A DNA stretch of 64,000 bases from Poriferisodalis sp965204195 (GTDB lineage: Bacteria; Actinomycetota; Acidimicrobiia; Acidimicrobiales; Poriferisodalaceae): the NCBI RefSeq assembly GCF_965204195.1, contig NZ_OZ241975.1:1922001-1986000 (forward strand), written 5' to 3'. Positions within the stretch are counted from its first letter, which is position 1. Each line of letters begins with the position of its first letter. This document shows, piece after piece, positions 18,201 through 25,760 of the stretch. The notes below the pieces were generated by a model. That model was not told where the DNA came from, searched no databases, and saw only the letters and a list, made by a program, of their open reading frames with translations. The translations under genes were made by a program, and so were the position numbers.

Positions 18201-21182
18201 GGGCCGGCGCTTCCCGCCGGGCTGAGGGCCTATGTGCTGCAGGTGGGCGATGCGCAGTTCCCGTTCGCCAGTCCCGACGTCAACGACGACACCCATACCA
18301 AGCAGTGGAGCGGCGGCCCCGCGTGGGCGGAGGGGCAGGTGGTGCAGCTGCAGATCAAGCTGGGCACCGTCCCGACGGGGCTGACCTTGGAGACTTCTGA
18401 GACGGCTATTGATGTGTCGTGGACCGCGCCGAGCGACCCGGATTTCGCGGTGGTCGGTTATGACGTGGAGTACAGGCGCCACGATGCGCCCGACGAGGCG
18501 GCGACCACGGCGGGCGATGCGGCCACCGGCTGGGTGGACACCGGCCATTCGGGCACCGGCACCGCCGAGCGGATCGCCGGGCTGGACACCTATGGCCGCT
18601 ATGTGGTGCGGGTGCGGGCGTCCGATGCGGAGGGGCCGAGTTTCTGGTCGTCGCCGGCGGCGGTGCGGGTGCTTCCCGCGGGCCAGCGGGTGGTGTGGGA
18701 GTCTGCGCTGACGGTGGGGGAGGTGTCGTTCGGGCTGGGCCACGGCCGGTCGGCGTCGGCGTTGGGGTGCGGCGCGCCCTCAGCCGACGTCCGCTCCGGG
18801 CCGGTGTGCTCGTCGGCGATGTCGGCGGGCAGGGTCGCCTTTCGGGGCTCGCCCGTGGGTGTGGCCTATGTGAATCTGGGCTCGGGCCATTACGTCCACT
18901 TGGGCTCGAGCACTCTGGCCCATCAGGACTCTGGTGCGGGGACGTTGAGCTTCGCGTTGGAGTCGGTGCTGGGCGAGTGGATGTTCCTGTCGCTGGTCGC
19001 CGACGGGAAGGTGTTCCCGCTGCTCACCGGGGAGTCCTACAACTATGAGGCCGTGTCGGGCCGCGCCCCCCAGTTGTTCGCGTGGGCCGGCGCCGGTCTG
19101 GGCTGGTCCGCGGGCGACACGGCGGATGTGGCGTTGGTGTACACGCCGCTTTTGTGGATGGAGTCGACGACGAACCGGCCCGACCGCCTCGGCGCGTATC
19201 CGATGCACGTGCGCGAGACCCCGCCTGCGGGGTCCATCGTGGACGTGCGCGGCAAGGATCCCGACGAGCCCGCGGGCGCGTTCTACTCGCTGCCGGTGTG
19301 GATATCGGAGCCCGCCCCGACCGGCGGGCTGCGGGTCAGCCTCGAGGTGGACCCGGCGAGCACGGCGACGGCGGGGGTGGATTATGAGTGGCTGAACTCC
19401 TATGACCCGTTTGTGCCGGCGGACCGGCAGGCCAAGGTGACCACGGCGCCGTATGTGTTCTTCGAGGAGGGCGAGACCGGCTACCACCGGGTGTTCTTGC
19501 GCATCGTCGACGACGCGCACGAGGACAGCGGCGAGACGATCATCGTCAAGCCGACAGCTGAGGGGTTCGAGGGCCGCGGGATGGTCATCACGATCTTGAA
19601 CCACGACACCGGCGCGCCGCCGGGCGCGGCCGAGGCTGCGCCGACCAGCCTCGCCGCGGAGAAGACCGCGGCGGAAAAGCGCGAGCGCGACAAGCCCAGA
19701 AAGCCCATCCCGGGCAAGTCCGACAACGCCCGCCTCGGGTCGCTGTCTCTGCGCGACGGCTGGGTGCTGTCTCCCGCGTTCGACCCTGACACGACCGACT
19801 ACAGGGTCCACCACACCGCCTCCCAGGCCTCCTACATCTCGGTGCTGGCCAAGATCCGCACGGAGCACCCCGAGGCGACGTTCGCCGCTCCCGGCCACGA
19901 CACCGGCATCGGCTGGTGGTCGCTGGGCACCGGCTACACCTTCCATGAGCCCGTCGCCCTCACCGTGACAGTGACCGCCGCGGACGGGTACACCACCAAG
20001 ACCTACACGCTGACCACCACCACCGACCCCGTCCCGGTGCCCGCGGTGACCGTCACACCGGCATCGCTGAGCATCACCGAGGGCGCGGCTGGGGCCTACA
20101 CCGTCGTGCTGGACACGAAACCCAGCCACGACGTGACCGTCACCCCCGCAAGCAGCGACCCCGACGCGGCGGGCGTGTCGCCCGTGTCGGCGACGTTCAC
20201 CCCCGCGGACTGGGACATCCCGCGGACCTTCACCGTCACCGGCACGGCCGACGGCGACACCGACGACGAGAATGTCACTGTCAGCCACCGGGCCGCGAGC
20301 AGCGACGCCCAATATGACGCCATCACCATCGACTCGGTGACGGTCGCGGTAACCGACACGACTGTGGAGCTGCCCGGGCCGGTCACCGCGCTGACGCTGG
20401 CCGCCAAGCCGCGCAACGTGACCGTGTCCTGGCAGGCTCCCGACACCGGCGGCGCTGCGGACCGCTACATCGTGCACATCAAGTGCGGCAGAAACGGCAA
20501 ACACCGCACCGTCGACGCACCCAAGACGACCACTGTGTTCCGCAACCTCAAACCCGGCACGACCTGCAACATATGGGCACGCGCGCAGAACGACGCCGGC
20601 AAAGGCCCCCGCACCCACACCACCACCACCCTGCCCCAACAGCAGCCACAACCCGACCCCGAACAAACGGACCCAGAGCAGACAGACCCCGAACAGACAG
20701 ACCCAGAGCAGACGGACCCCGAGCAGACGGACCCCGAACAGACAGACCCAGAGCAGACGGACCCAGAGCAGCCCGAGCCGCAGCAGTCCGAGCCGGAGCC
20801 GCAGCAGCCCGAGCATCCCGGCGACGGCAGGCTCGAGCCGTTCAACGTGCAGGTCGTGCCCGGCGACGGCACCCTGACGGTCACCTGGATCGTGTCGCCG
20901 CGCGCCGGCGAAGCCGACGACGACATCCACCACGCCCTGCGCTGGAGCCAGACCCCCGGAGTGTGGGCCAACCCCGCCGGACCCAGAGGCCACCACAACG
21001 ACGGCATCGTCGTGTGGGGCGGCACCGCCACCTACACCATCACCGGCCTCACCAACGGCATCGCCACCGGCGTGTTCGTCCGCTCATTCACCGGCACCAG
21101 AACCGGCGAGGACAGCCCCCACTCCAGCCAATGGATACGCATCAAAGGCGAGAACACCACCCCCAACCCCCCGAACGGCTGA
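15285..21182 (+). CDS. Giant secreted fibronectin-III / Cys-pair-module surface protein
   Basis: 1965 residues. From ATG 15285 the leader crosses a C15 run encoding prolines 16-20. A basic stretch and a hydrophobic segment (about 43-59) with an AAA cleavage region follow, so it is exported. After a Calx-beta-like domain (about 71-190) come six copies of a ~115-residue module. Each opens with a W-x-(A/S)-(T/A/K)-L line and has a conserved Gly-Cys then Cys pair. They lie at roughly 193-308, 362-474, 504-622, 659-787, 904-1027 and 1137-1288, mixed with fibronectin-III domains. Then come a second Calx-beta-like domain, a cadherin-like sandwich (about 1480-1580), further sandwiches, a QTDPE repeat linker (1793-1827) and a last FnIII. 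No LPxTG or membrane anchor is seen. Probably an adhesin-like cell-surface or matrix protein. Function inferred from architecture only. Confidence 0.85.
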   Translation: MKPSLFWDGSGSLLVPPPPPVMRRRRVKRLRRAHGSRRSLSRALAALLVLGVFAALLAPAERPAAAQSTSTLRFAESTVITSEGTDVTITVDISPALASDSRVLITHSSDHAISPEDYTVSGLDASGHLVLPAGAAEASFTVHAVADFVNDDGGFEGRNETVRFSMTAVAGEPYTVDSAASSQDLFILDDSILWEATLTPKSIVNNLALGCDTDDATAANKCSAAATLDDNNFTLGSTTLSITYIGVLNSTKLLEVEFSASIPDALTGYTLHVGGDKFPLAGESGTSVQWSSSLSWTAGTAVQMRLEPSEAPDKPKDVGVSAGDRRLNAYWQPPDDPGDSEVTGYEVQYKESSAPDRGSDVLWDATLTVDRSAQFFGCTDFSVLDACSVALDDAGFSLGGVEYTVIELDLSSSTGELVMGFSTDIGALADYSLVVGGSRFSLSPFRDFSSTSWTSSGVTWTDGQQVRLSLVTSDGTPAARGPDDGWVDVPHSGTGIRAAIGEAVWSSTLTAAVGTAGSVNGVGCGGASGGVCSTGLSSNSFAFGGTTYSVNALRILSSGGNLEFDVTDAMPAEADGWVLVIDGEAFSFGDATFYNARNTVGWSGHGLSWSAGDVLKIELRRAALVNYRDYDVRVRAVSSVGAGRWSSVVSGAPARQREVWSATLTSKRITAGETRGCAALPAAQCAAALTDSTVDVEGGSPVGVDLVHLENDLSCGDDGMSPCDTHNALTMSLAADGFRSDYTLVVGDVQFSFAEGLASAASAQWLSSGLVWSEWAAGQSVELRILKSLVTPGVPSGLAVVAGDGMLTASWSAPGDVGGSAIVFYQVSYKERAAPDRLDNPTGDPADGWVSAGRVAPAGSGLSHVIAGLANLTQYEVRVLAANTQGAGGWSDAVRAIPLPEGTLWAAKLVVADRGAGNFGCDWPGGPTSPLSCQNVGSPVIEDNDFVLDGATYGITTVGVNAGTLTFGVGQAGPALPAGLRAYVLQVGDAQFPFASPDVNDDTHTKQWSGGPAWAEGQVVQLQIKLGTVPTGLTLETSETAIDVSWTAPSDPDFAVVGYDVEYRRHDAPDEAATTAGDAATGWVDTGHSGTGTAERIAGLDTYGRYVVRVRASDAEGPSFWSSPAAVRVLPAGQRVVWESALTVGEVSFGLGHGRSASALGCGAPSADVRSGPVCSSAMSAGRVAFRGSPVGVAYVNLGSGHYVHLGSSTLAHQDSGAGTLSFALESVLGEWMFLSLVADGKVFPLLTGESYNYEAVSGRAPQLFAWAGAGLGWSAGDTADVALVYTPLLWMESTTNRPDRLGAYPMHVRETPPAGSIVDVRGKDPDEPAGAFYSLPVWISEPAPTGGLRVSLEVDPASTATAGVDYEWLNSYDPFVPADRQAKVTTAPYVFFEEGETGYHRVFLRIVDDAHEDSGETIIVKPTAEGFEGRGMVITILNHDTGAPPGAAEAAPTSLAAEKTAAEKRERDKPRKPIPGKSDNARLGSLSLRDGWVLSPAFDPDTTDYRVHHTASQASYISVLAKIRTEHPEATFAAPGHDTGIGWWSLGTGYTFHEPVALTVTVTAADGYTTKTYTLTTTTDPVPVPAVTVTPASLSITEGAAGAYTVVLDTKPSHDVTVTPASSDPDAAGVSPVSATFTPADWDIPRTFTVTGTADGDTDDENVTVSHRAASSDAQYDAITIDSVTVAVTDTTVELPGPVTALTLAAKPRNVTVSWQAPDTGGAADRYIVHIKCGRNGKHRTVDAPKTTTVFRNLKPGTTCNIWARAQNDAGKGPRTHTTTTLPQQQPQPDPEQTDPEQTDPEQTDPEQTDPEQTDPEQTDPEQTDPEQPEPQQSEPEPQQPEHPGDGRLEPFNVQVVPGDGTLTVTWIVSPRAGEADDDIHHALRWSQTPGVWANPAGPRGHHNDGIVVWGGTATYTITGLTNGIATGVFVRSFTGTRTGEDSPHSSQWIRIKGENTTPNPPNG
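15329..15343 (+). repeat. C15 homopolymer inside the leader of the giant surface protein
   Basis: Fifteen consecutive C bases within codons 15-20. One base fewer makes the reading frame end at a TAA immediately after the run, overlapping the next in-frame ATG (TAATG, ATG at 15348). One base more leads to a stop about 40 codons later. Such tracts slip during replication, so this looks like a phase-variation switch for the protein. Confidence 0.75.
20661..20765 (+). repeat. 15-bp tandem repeat encoding QTDPE
   Basis: Seven consecutive 15-base units with wobble-type differences, encoding a (E)QTDP spacer that grades into EPQQSEPEPQQP. It separates the last two fibronectin-III domains of the giant protein and probably forms an extended acidic linker whose copy number can vary. 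Confidence 0.85.
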
Positions 21183-21219
21183 CCGGGCGGTCTGGGCGGT
21201 CCCAGACAGGCGGCTGCGG

Positions 21220-21999
21220 TCAGTCGACGAGGTTGACCCGCAAGCCGGCGAGCATCACCTGGCTGCCGTTCACGTAGCAGTCCCGCGCTTGTGCGGCAGC
21301 GAGCACGGCGTCGCGGTCCACGGTGGTCACGTCGATGCCGCCGAGGCCTTCGCCGCGGCCGTCGGCTTCGGGCACGAAGCGCAGCATGGCATTGTCGATG
21401 GGGATGGAGGGGTGGCCGTCGGCATCGGTCTCGAGGTCGATCTGGGCGATCTGGCTCCAGCGCTCAGCAAGCCGTTGCGCGTCGGGGCTCTGCAGCTCTG
21501 CGGCGGCGATGCCGCTCACCATCTCGGTGCGCACATACGGCTCCCAGTAGCCGCCCGCAGGCCACCACGGTCCGCCCACGGTGCCGCCGTCTGGGCCGAC
21601 CATCTGGTCCATCTCGAACATGGCGCCGCCGGTATCGACGGGGTGCATCTGCATGCCCCGGAAGCCCTCGTCGGGGTAGTCCATGTCGGTGATGATCCTG
21701 ATGCCGAGCTCGTCGAGGTGCTCACGCCGGGTGGCGAAGTCGTCGATCTCGGTGATCACCATGTAGCCGGTGTCGCCGCCGCGGCGGGCCTGGTAGCGGC
21801 CCGCTGTGGTGTTGTCCTGGACGGGCGTGACGCATTCCAGGAATTGCGTGCCCACGGGCCACAGCACGTTCTTCAGGCCGAACACGCCCACGCCAGGATC
21901 TGTATGGCAGGGCTCAACACCGAGGACGCACTGGATGTCCGCTGAGGTCTGGGCCAAGTCGGCAGTAGTAACGGCAATCTGACGGAGACGAATCCACAT
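21220..21999 (-). CDS. VOC superfamily (glyoxalase-like) protein
   Basis: 259-residue protein starting MWIRLRQIAVTTADL. It has the beta-alpha-beta-beta-beta pattern of the vicinal-oxygen-chelate superfamily, apparently in two halves (about 1-120 and 150-259). PVDTGGAMFEMDQM carries the usual acidic ligand position near the end of the first half. GTG at 22008 is possible, but ATG at 21999 gives the natural start. It is convergent with the giant surface-protein gene, 37 bases apart. The reaction is not predictable. Confidence 0.7.
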   Translation of the reverse strand: MWIRLRQIAVTTADLAQTSADIQCVLGVEPCHTDPGVGVFGLKNVLWPVGTQFLECVTPVQDNTTAGRYQARRGGDTGYMVITEIDDFATRREHLDELGIRIITDMDYPDEGFRGMQMHPVDTGGAMFEMDQMVGPDGGTVGGPWWPAGGYWEPYVRTEMVSGIAAAELQSPDAQRLAERWSQIAQIDLETDADGHPSIPIDNAMLRFVPEADGRGEGLGGIDVTTVDRDAVLAAAQARDCYVNGSQVMLAGLRVNLVD

Positions 22000-22148
22000 G
22001 CGCGCCACCCTAGAGCCTGCCCGCCAAGTGGGTTCTGTGGATGCTCACGGGCGGTTCATGACCCGGTTGACGCTGCACCGCTGCACCGCCCGAATAGAGG
22101 CAGGGACGACGTGTCACGCGACTGAGTGCCCCGAGGCCACGATGGCCG

Positions 22149-23453
22149 TCAGGGGCCGAGTGTGCCGATAGGAGCGACGAACACGCCGTCGGGGCGGCGG
22201 TAGCCGTGGCCGGTTGCAGTGATGACGACCAGGTCCGAGGGCGGGCCGATCACGGAGGTGTCGACACGGTCGCGGAGCTTGAGCAGCGCCGCGGCAGCGT
22301 GATCGACAGCGGCGCGGGTGCCGAGTTTCACCTCGGCGGCGAGCCATCGGCCGTCGCTGAGTTCGCAGATGATGTCGGCTTCGAGGCCGGTGCTGTCGCG
22401 GTAGTGGAACAGCTCGCCGCCGTGGGCCTGGGTGTAGACGCGCAGGTCGCGCACGACAAGTGCTTCGAACAGCAGGCCGAGCAGGCGATGGTCGGCGTCG
22501 AGCCGCTCGGGGTTAGCTCGCAGAGCAGCAACCGCGAGTGACGGGTCGGCGAAGAGCCGCTTGGGGCTCTGGCGCAGCCGGGCGCGTGAGCGCAGATCGG
22601 CTGACCATGCCGGGAGTTCCTCGACGACGAACAGCCGCCGCAGCACGTCGAGGTAGCTCGACACTGTCGTGCGGTGCAGCGGCTGCTGGCCGCCGGTGTC
22701 CGTGGCCAAGGTTCGTTCGGAGGCTTCAGAGGCGACGTTGCGGGCGAGCGATCGCATGAGCCGCATGACTCGGGTCGGGTCGCGAGTCTCGCCGGTGAGT
22801 TGAGGAATGTCGGCGCGGCTGACCTCGTTGATGTATCCGAGGCAGTAGCGCTGCGCGGCGGACAGGCTCGCAGAGGTGCTGGCTGGCCATCCGCCGCGGC
22901 AGATCGCCTCGATGATGTCGCTGAGGCCGATATCGGTCGGCCCCGCAGACTTGAGGCGGCCCTCGAAGAGTTCGCCCGTGCCGATCTCGCCGCTGGACAG
23001 TCTCGACTCGTAGAGCGACATCGGCCGCATCTGCACGCGTGTAATGCGCCCGGTGCCTGTGTGGCGCGTGACATCGTCGGCCGGTGTGGCCGAGCCGGTC
23101 AGGATGTAGCTGCCCGCCCGGGTGTTGTCATCGACCGCGGCGCGCACCTGGTTCCAGATGCTGGGCACTATCTGCCACTCGTCGAGCAGCCGCGGACGGG
23201 GGCCACGCAGAACACGGCGTGGATCCACCTCGGCTGCTGAGCGTGCTGTGGGATCGGCGCCGAACATCACTTCGCTGCGGGCATGGTGGCGCCCGGTGGT
23301 GGTCTTGCCGCAGGCGCGCGGTCCCTCGATCAGCACAGCCGGCAGGCCCTCCATGCAGTCGGCGATCTCCGCATCGACGACCCTCGGCAAGTAGGCCGCC
23401 GTGCCTTCGAGCGCGGTACTGGTGTGGTCGGAATCCTGTTCCACAGTTTCCAT
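22149..23453 (-). CDS. AAA_14/DUF4143-type ATPase
   Basis: 434-residue ATPase of the family with an N-terminal AAA core and a C-terminal nuclease-like DUF4143 region. Walker A is GPRACGKTTTGRHHA, and the Walker B-like block is PRLLDEWQIVP. The sensor-like TGSATP follows. The C-terminal part has YRDSTGLEADIICELSDGRWLAAEVKLG, a D/E-x-K arrangement often seen at the end of this family. These proteins are common in accessory islands and their role is not settled. A paralogue lies at 25761-27035, and fragments of similar genes lie at 23609 and 30718. The upstream gap contains two direct repeats, described separately. Confidence 0.82.
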   Translation of the reverse strand: METVEQDSDHTSTALEGTAAYLPRVVDAEIADCMEGLPAVLIEGPRACGKTTTGRHHARSEVMFGADPTARSAAEVDPRRVLRGPRPRLLDEWQIVPSIWNQVRAAVDDNTRAGSYILTGSATPADDVTRHTGTGRITRVQMRPMSLYESRLSSGEIGTGELFEGRLKSAGPTDIGLSDIIEAICRGGWPASTSASLSAAQRYCLGYINEVSRADIPQLTGETRDPTRVMRLMRSLARNVASEASERTLATDTGGQQPLHRTTVSSYLDVLRRLFVVEELPAWSADLRSRARLRQSPKRLFADPSLAVAALRANPERLDADHRLLGLLFEALVVRDLRVYTQAHGGELFHYRDSTGLEADIICELSDGRWLAAEVKLGTRAAVDHAAAALLKLRDRVDTSVIGPPSDLVVITATGHGYRRPDGVFVAPIGTLGP

Positions 23454-23478
23454 TATGCCAAAGAGTTGACTGCCAACC

Positions 23479-23519
23479 AGCCAAAAGCATAATATCTACC
23501 CGGCCAAAAGTTAGTATCT
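23479..23519. promoter_or_regulatory. Paired direct repeats upstream of the DUF4143 ATPase
   Basis: Two copies of (A/G)GCCAAAAG followed by 4-5 bases and TATCT, at 23479-23497 and 23502-23519, in the AT-rich gap upstream of the minus-strand ATPase start at 23453. Their close spacing, 23 bases apart, suggests a regulator-binding region over the promoter. No protein is known to bind it. Confidence 0.4.
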
Positions 23520-23608
23520 GAACCGACCATTTGCAGCCCCAGCCGCACCGGTGGGCGAGCCACCAAGAGCGGACTGTCGATAGGACTCGCTTGGGATGGG
23601 TAGAGCGT

Positions 23609-23680
23609 TTGTACCTGGATCACCTCCGCATCCAGCGAGGTGACCACGAAATCAATCTCATTGCCGAATTCGGGACTCGC
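23609..23680 (+). pseudogene. Fragment of a DUF4143 ATPase gene (remnant 1)
   Basis: Seventy-two bases matching the 3' part of the intact ATPase at 26779-26850. It encodes LYLDHLRIQRGDHE followed by INLIAEFGTR, compared with LHHLRSQRGDHEIDLIAEFG in the intact gene. No start or ATPase core is present. It is joined directly to a fragment of the small gene that follows the intact ATPase, so it is a deleted copy of the same two-gene cassette. Confidence 0.75.
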
Positions 23681-23685
23681 TACAT

Positions 23686-23730
23686 CGCTGCCTCGTGCGC
23701 TGACGTCACGACGGTAGGCGTGGGTGACAG
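23686..23730 (-). pseudogene. Fragment of the antitoxin-like small gene (remnant 1)
   Basis: About 45 bases similar to 27286-27330. Read on the minus strand it gives TVVTSAHEAA, against AVVMSAHEAALL in the intact gene at 27178-27435. It follows the ATPase fragment in the same order and orientation as in the intact cassette, with the material between removed. Confidence 0.65.
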
Positions 23731-23788
23731 GCCCGAGCTAATCGGACGGTGTCCTTCGGAGGCGCGGCGTTCGGCTTGGGTCGGCTGG

Positions 23789-25231
23789 TCAGGCAGCGGT
23801 TGTCGAGTCGTCGCCCGCTGTGGTGAGGTGGCCAGTCGGTCTAGTTGGGTCTTGGTGGGGGGATGAGGTCGGATCTCGGCCGGATGGTTCGGGGGATGCC
23901 GGCCGGTTGGGCCGACGGTCGGGAGGTGCTCGTCGTGGTCGGCCGCTCGCTGGGGTTTCGATGGGCCAGTGGCGCTGGTGGTGGTCGAGGTGGCAGGGCT
24001 CGCACAAGTTTGCGAGGTTTGGGATGTCGGTGTGCCCGCCATCTTCGAAGTAGTCGATGTGGTGGGCATGGCAGCGCTCGGAGTGGGTGGCGCACGCGAT
24101 GCAGCCGCCGTCGCGGATGGCCAGGATGATCCGTTGCGCTTCGGACGCGCTGCGGACTCGACCCAAGGCGAGTTGGCTCCAATCGCTGTTGAAGATGGCC
24201 GGGAGGATCTTGGCGTCGGCGGCGAGCTCGGCAAGCTGATTCGCTGAGATGGGCGTGCCGTCATCGAGCCGAGGGTTGGTGAGCTGTCCCGACACGCTGT
24301 CATAGTCAGCGGCAATCACCAGGCTGGCGCCGGGACGTTGGCGGCCCAAGATCAGATCGCACAGGGCATCGGCGTTGCGCTGCGGAAACGTGTCCTCGGC
24401 TGAGTCGTCGCGCTGGCGCACGGCGCGCTCGGCCGCAGCGAGCTGCATGCTGACTTGGCGGCCGACAAGGAAGTCGAGATCGGCGTTCAGGTGCCACATG
24501 CCGTCGTCGCCCAGCCGCATCGAGCAGCGCCGCTGGTGCCGTTGCAGCGCAAGCTCGGCGTCAGCGGGTTCAACCGTTCCCCCAGGGGTTGCCGCAGCGG
24601 CCTCGGCAGCGAGGTCGGCGAAGACCTGCTCGCTCTCATAGGCCAGGGAGTGGCGGGCCACCACATCTGACGGATAGTCCCGGCACAGCCCCAAGAAGTC
24701 GGATTCGCTGCGGCGGTGGGTCTTGGGGGTCTCCCGGGCAATCACTTTGGCATGGGACATGTGGATCTCGCCGGCCGCCAGCGCATCGAGCGTGTCTCCC
24801 AAGGAGTGCTCTGTGAGCGATTCGGCGAGTCGGGCTTCGCTGCGGGCCTGAGCGCCATTCATGCGCGTGTACTCGCGAAGCTGCCACGCAGCAGACTGCA
24901 CCCCGTCACGGGACACCAACTCGCCAACCGCAGCCAGATACTCCGCCTCGATGCGGGACCGCTCCGCCGTCAGCTTGACGACACGGTCCAACAGATCGCT
25001 GTCGGTCAGCGACTCCAGCCCCAGCCTCGCCGCACACTGCGCCTCGAGGAACGGGCCGCGCTCGGCGCCCCGAACAGCAATCCGGACCTTGGCAGCCTCA
25101 CGGTTGAGCTCTGCCCAGTCCGGCTCGCCGCCCTCAAGGCCAGCGGGGCCGTCAGAGCGACCGACACGGCGCGCCTCAGGTGCCGCAACACGGCTGCCGG
25201 GAAAGCCCTCGACACGCACCTCGCTGAACAT
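23789..25231 (-). CDS. DUF222 domain / HNH endonuclease family protein
   Basis: 480-residue protein with an N-terminal DUF222-type helical region (ERSRIEAEYLAAVGELVSRDG and following helices) and a C-terminal HNH motif. The nuclease block is CIACATHSERCHAHHIDYF, then GGHTDIPNLANLCEPCHLDHH, with two Cys pairs and the His-His-Ile signature. A basic, Pro/Ser-rich tail follows. This family is abundant in actinobacteria and often linked to mobile DNA. The start at ATG 25231 sits six bases after a TATACT box, which suggests a leaderless transcript. A longer frame to 25270 runs through the promoter and is rejected. Confidence 0.85.
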   Translation of the reverse strand: MFSEVRVEGFPGSRVAAPEARRVGRSDGPAGLEGGEPDWAELNREAAKVRIAVRGAERGPFLEAQCAARLGLESLTDSDLLDRVVKLTAERSRIEAEYLAAVGELVSRDGVQSAAWQLREYTRMNGAQARSEARLAESLTEHSLGDTLDALAAGEIHMSHAKVIARETPKTHRRSESDFLGLCRDYPSDVVARHSLAYESEQVFADLAAEAAAATPGGTVEPADAELALQRHQRRCSMRLGDDGMWHLNADLDFLVGRQVSMQLAAAERAVRQRDDSAEDTFPQRNADALCDLILGRQRPGASLVIAADYDSVSGQLTNPRLDDGTPISANQLAELAADAKILPAIFNSDWSQLALGRVRSASEAQRIILAIRDGGCIACATHSERCHAHHIDYFEDGGHTDIPNLANLCEPCHLDHHQRHWPIETPASGRPRRAPPDRRPNRPASPEPSGRDPTSSPHQDPTRPTGHLTTAGDDSTTAA

Positions 25232-25237
25232 GAAGCG

Positions 25238-25273
25238 AGTATACACACGAATGTTCGCAGAAACAAACATTCG
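25238..25273 (-). promoter_or_regulatory. Leaderless promoter with a palindromic operator for the HNH gene
   Basis: On the minus strand TTGTTT (25261-25266) is separated by exactly 17 bases from TATACT (25238-25243), which is followed by CGCTTC and the ATG. Transcription would therefore start at or next to the A of the start codon. A perfect inverted repeat, CGAATGTT/AACATTCG with 10 bases between (25248-25255 and 25266-25273), overlaps the -35 box and spacer, a repressor-like position. Confidence 0.6.
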
Positions 25274-25363
25274 CGCGCAATCGTCTGGGCCAAGGTGGAC
25301 CGGCCGGAGAACGGGTTCAGCTTGGTAATCGGCGGTTCAGTATGTTGGGTATCGTGCGCCGTC

Positions 25364-25639
25364 GTGGACCGTCCACATCGCTGGCATCAGTTGCTCGACG
25401 ATTACTTGCGCCAGCGGCGTTCCCTGGGCAGGGCCGATGGCACCGTTGCGGACGACAAGAGCATTGTCGGGCAGTGGATCGACTACGCGCTCACTCACCA
25501 CACTGATCCGTCGGCATTTGACGATGGGAGCATCGGCCACTTCATTGAGGTCTATCTGGGACTGCAGGGCAAGGCGCCGGCCAGCTACCGATCCCACATT
25601 CGTCAGTGGTGCAACTGGTTGCAGAGTCGGCAGCAGTAA
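25364..25639 (+). CDS. Free-standing integrase core-binding-like domain protein
   Basis: 91-residue protein from a GTG at 25364: an all-helical domain with conserved tryptophans (WHQLLDDYLRQRR, QWIDYALTHHTDPSAF, IRQWCNWLQSRQQ). It aligns along its whole length with residues 1-95 of the McrB protein at 30874 and looks like the SAM-like core-binding domain of tyrosine recombinases. No catalytic integrase domain follows. The longer open frame upstream of 25364 is only antisense to the HNH gene. It may bind DNA as an accessory factor or be a remnant of a larger gene. Function unknown. Confidence 0.55.
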   Translation: MDRPHRWHQLLDDYLRQRRSLGRADGTVADDKSIVGQWIDYALTHHTDPSAFDDGSIGHFIEVYLGLQGKAPASYRSHIRQWCNWLQSRQQ

Positions 25640-25760
25640 GGCGAGTTCAGCCATCTGGTTCGCTCCCCGGTGCCCGATGGCCGCGTTCTCGACATGCGAA
25701 AGTGCAAATGTAGATGAAAGACCCTGCAAATTAGGGGGATAATGAGCTACATTCTGCGGT

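Noticed and set aside
15837..20996. Long minus-strand open frames opposite the giant surface protein
   Set aside because: Arg/Pro/His-rich composition, no domain, and they follow from codon bias of the plus-strand gene.
24716..25363. Extended form of the core-binding-like ORF
   Set aside because: This part is antisense to the HNH gene; similarity to McrB begins only at GTG 25364.
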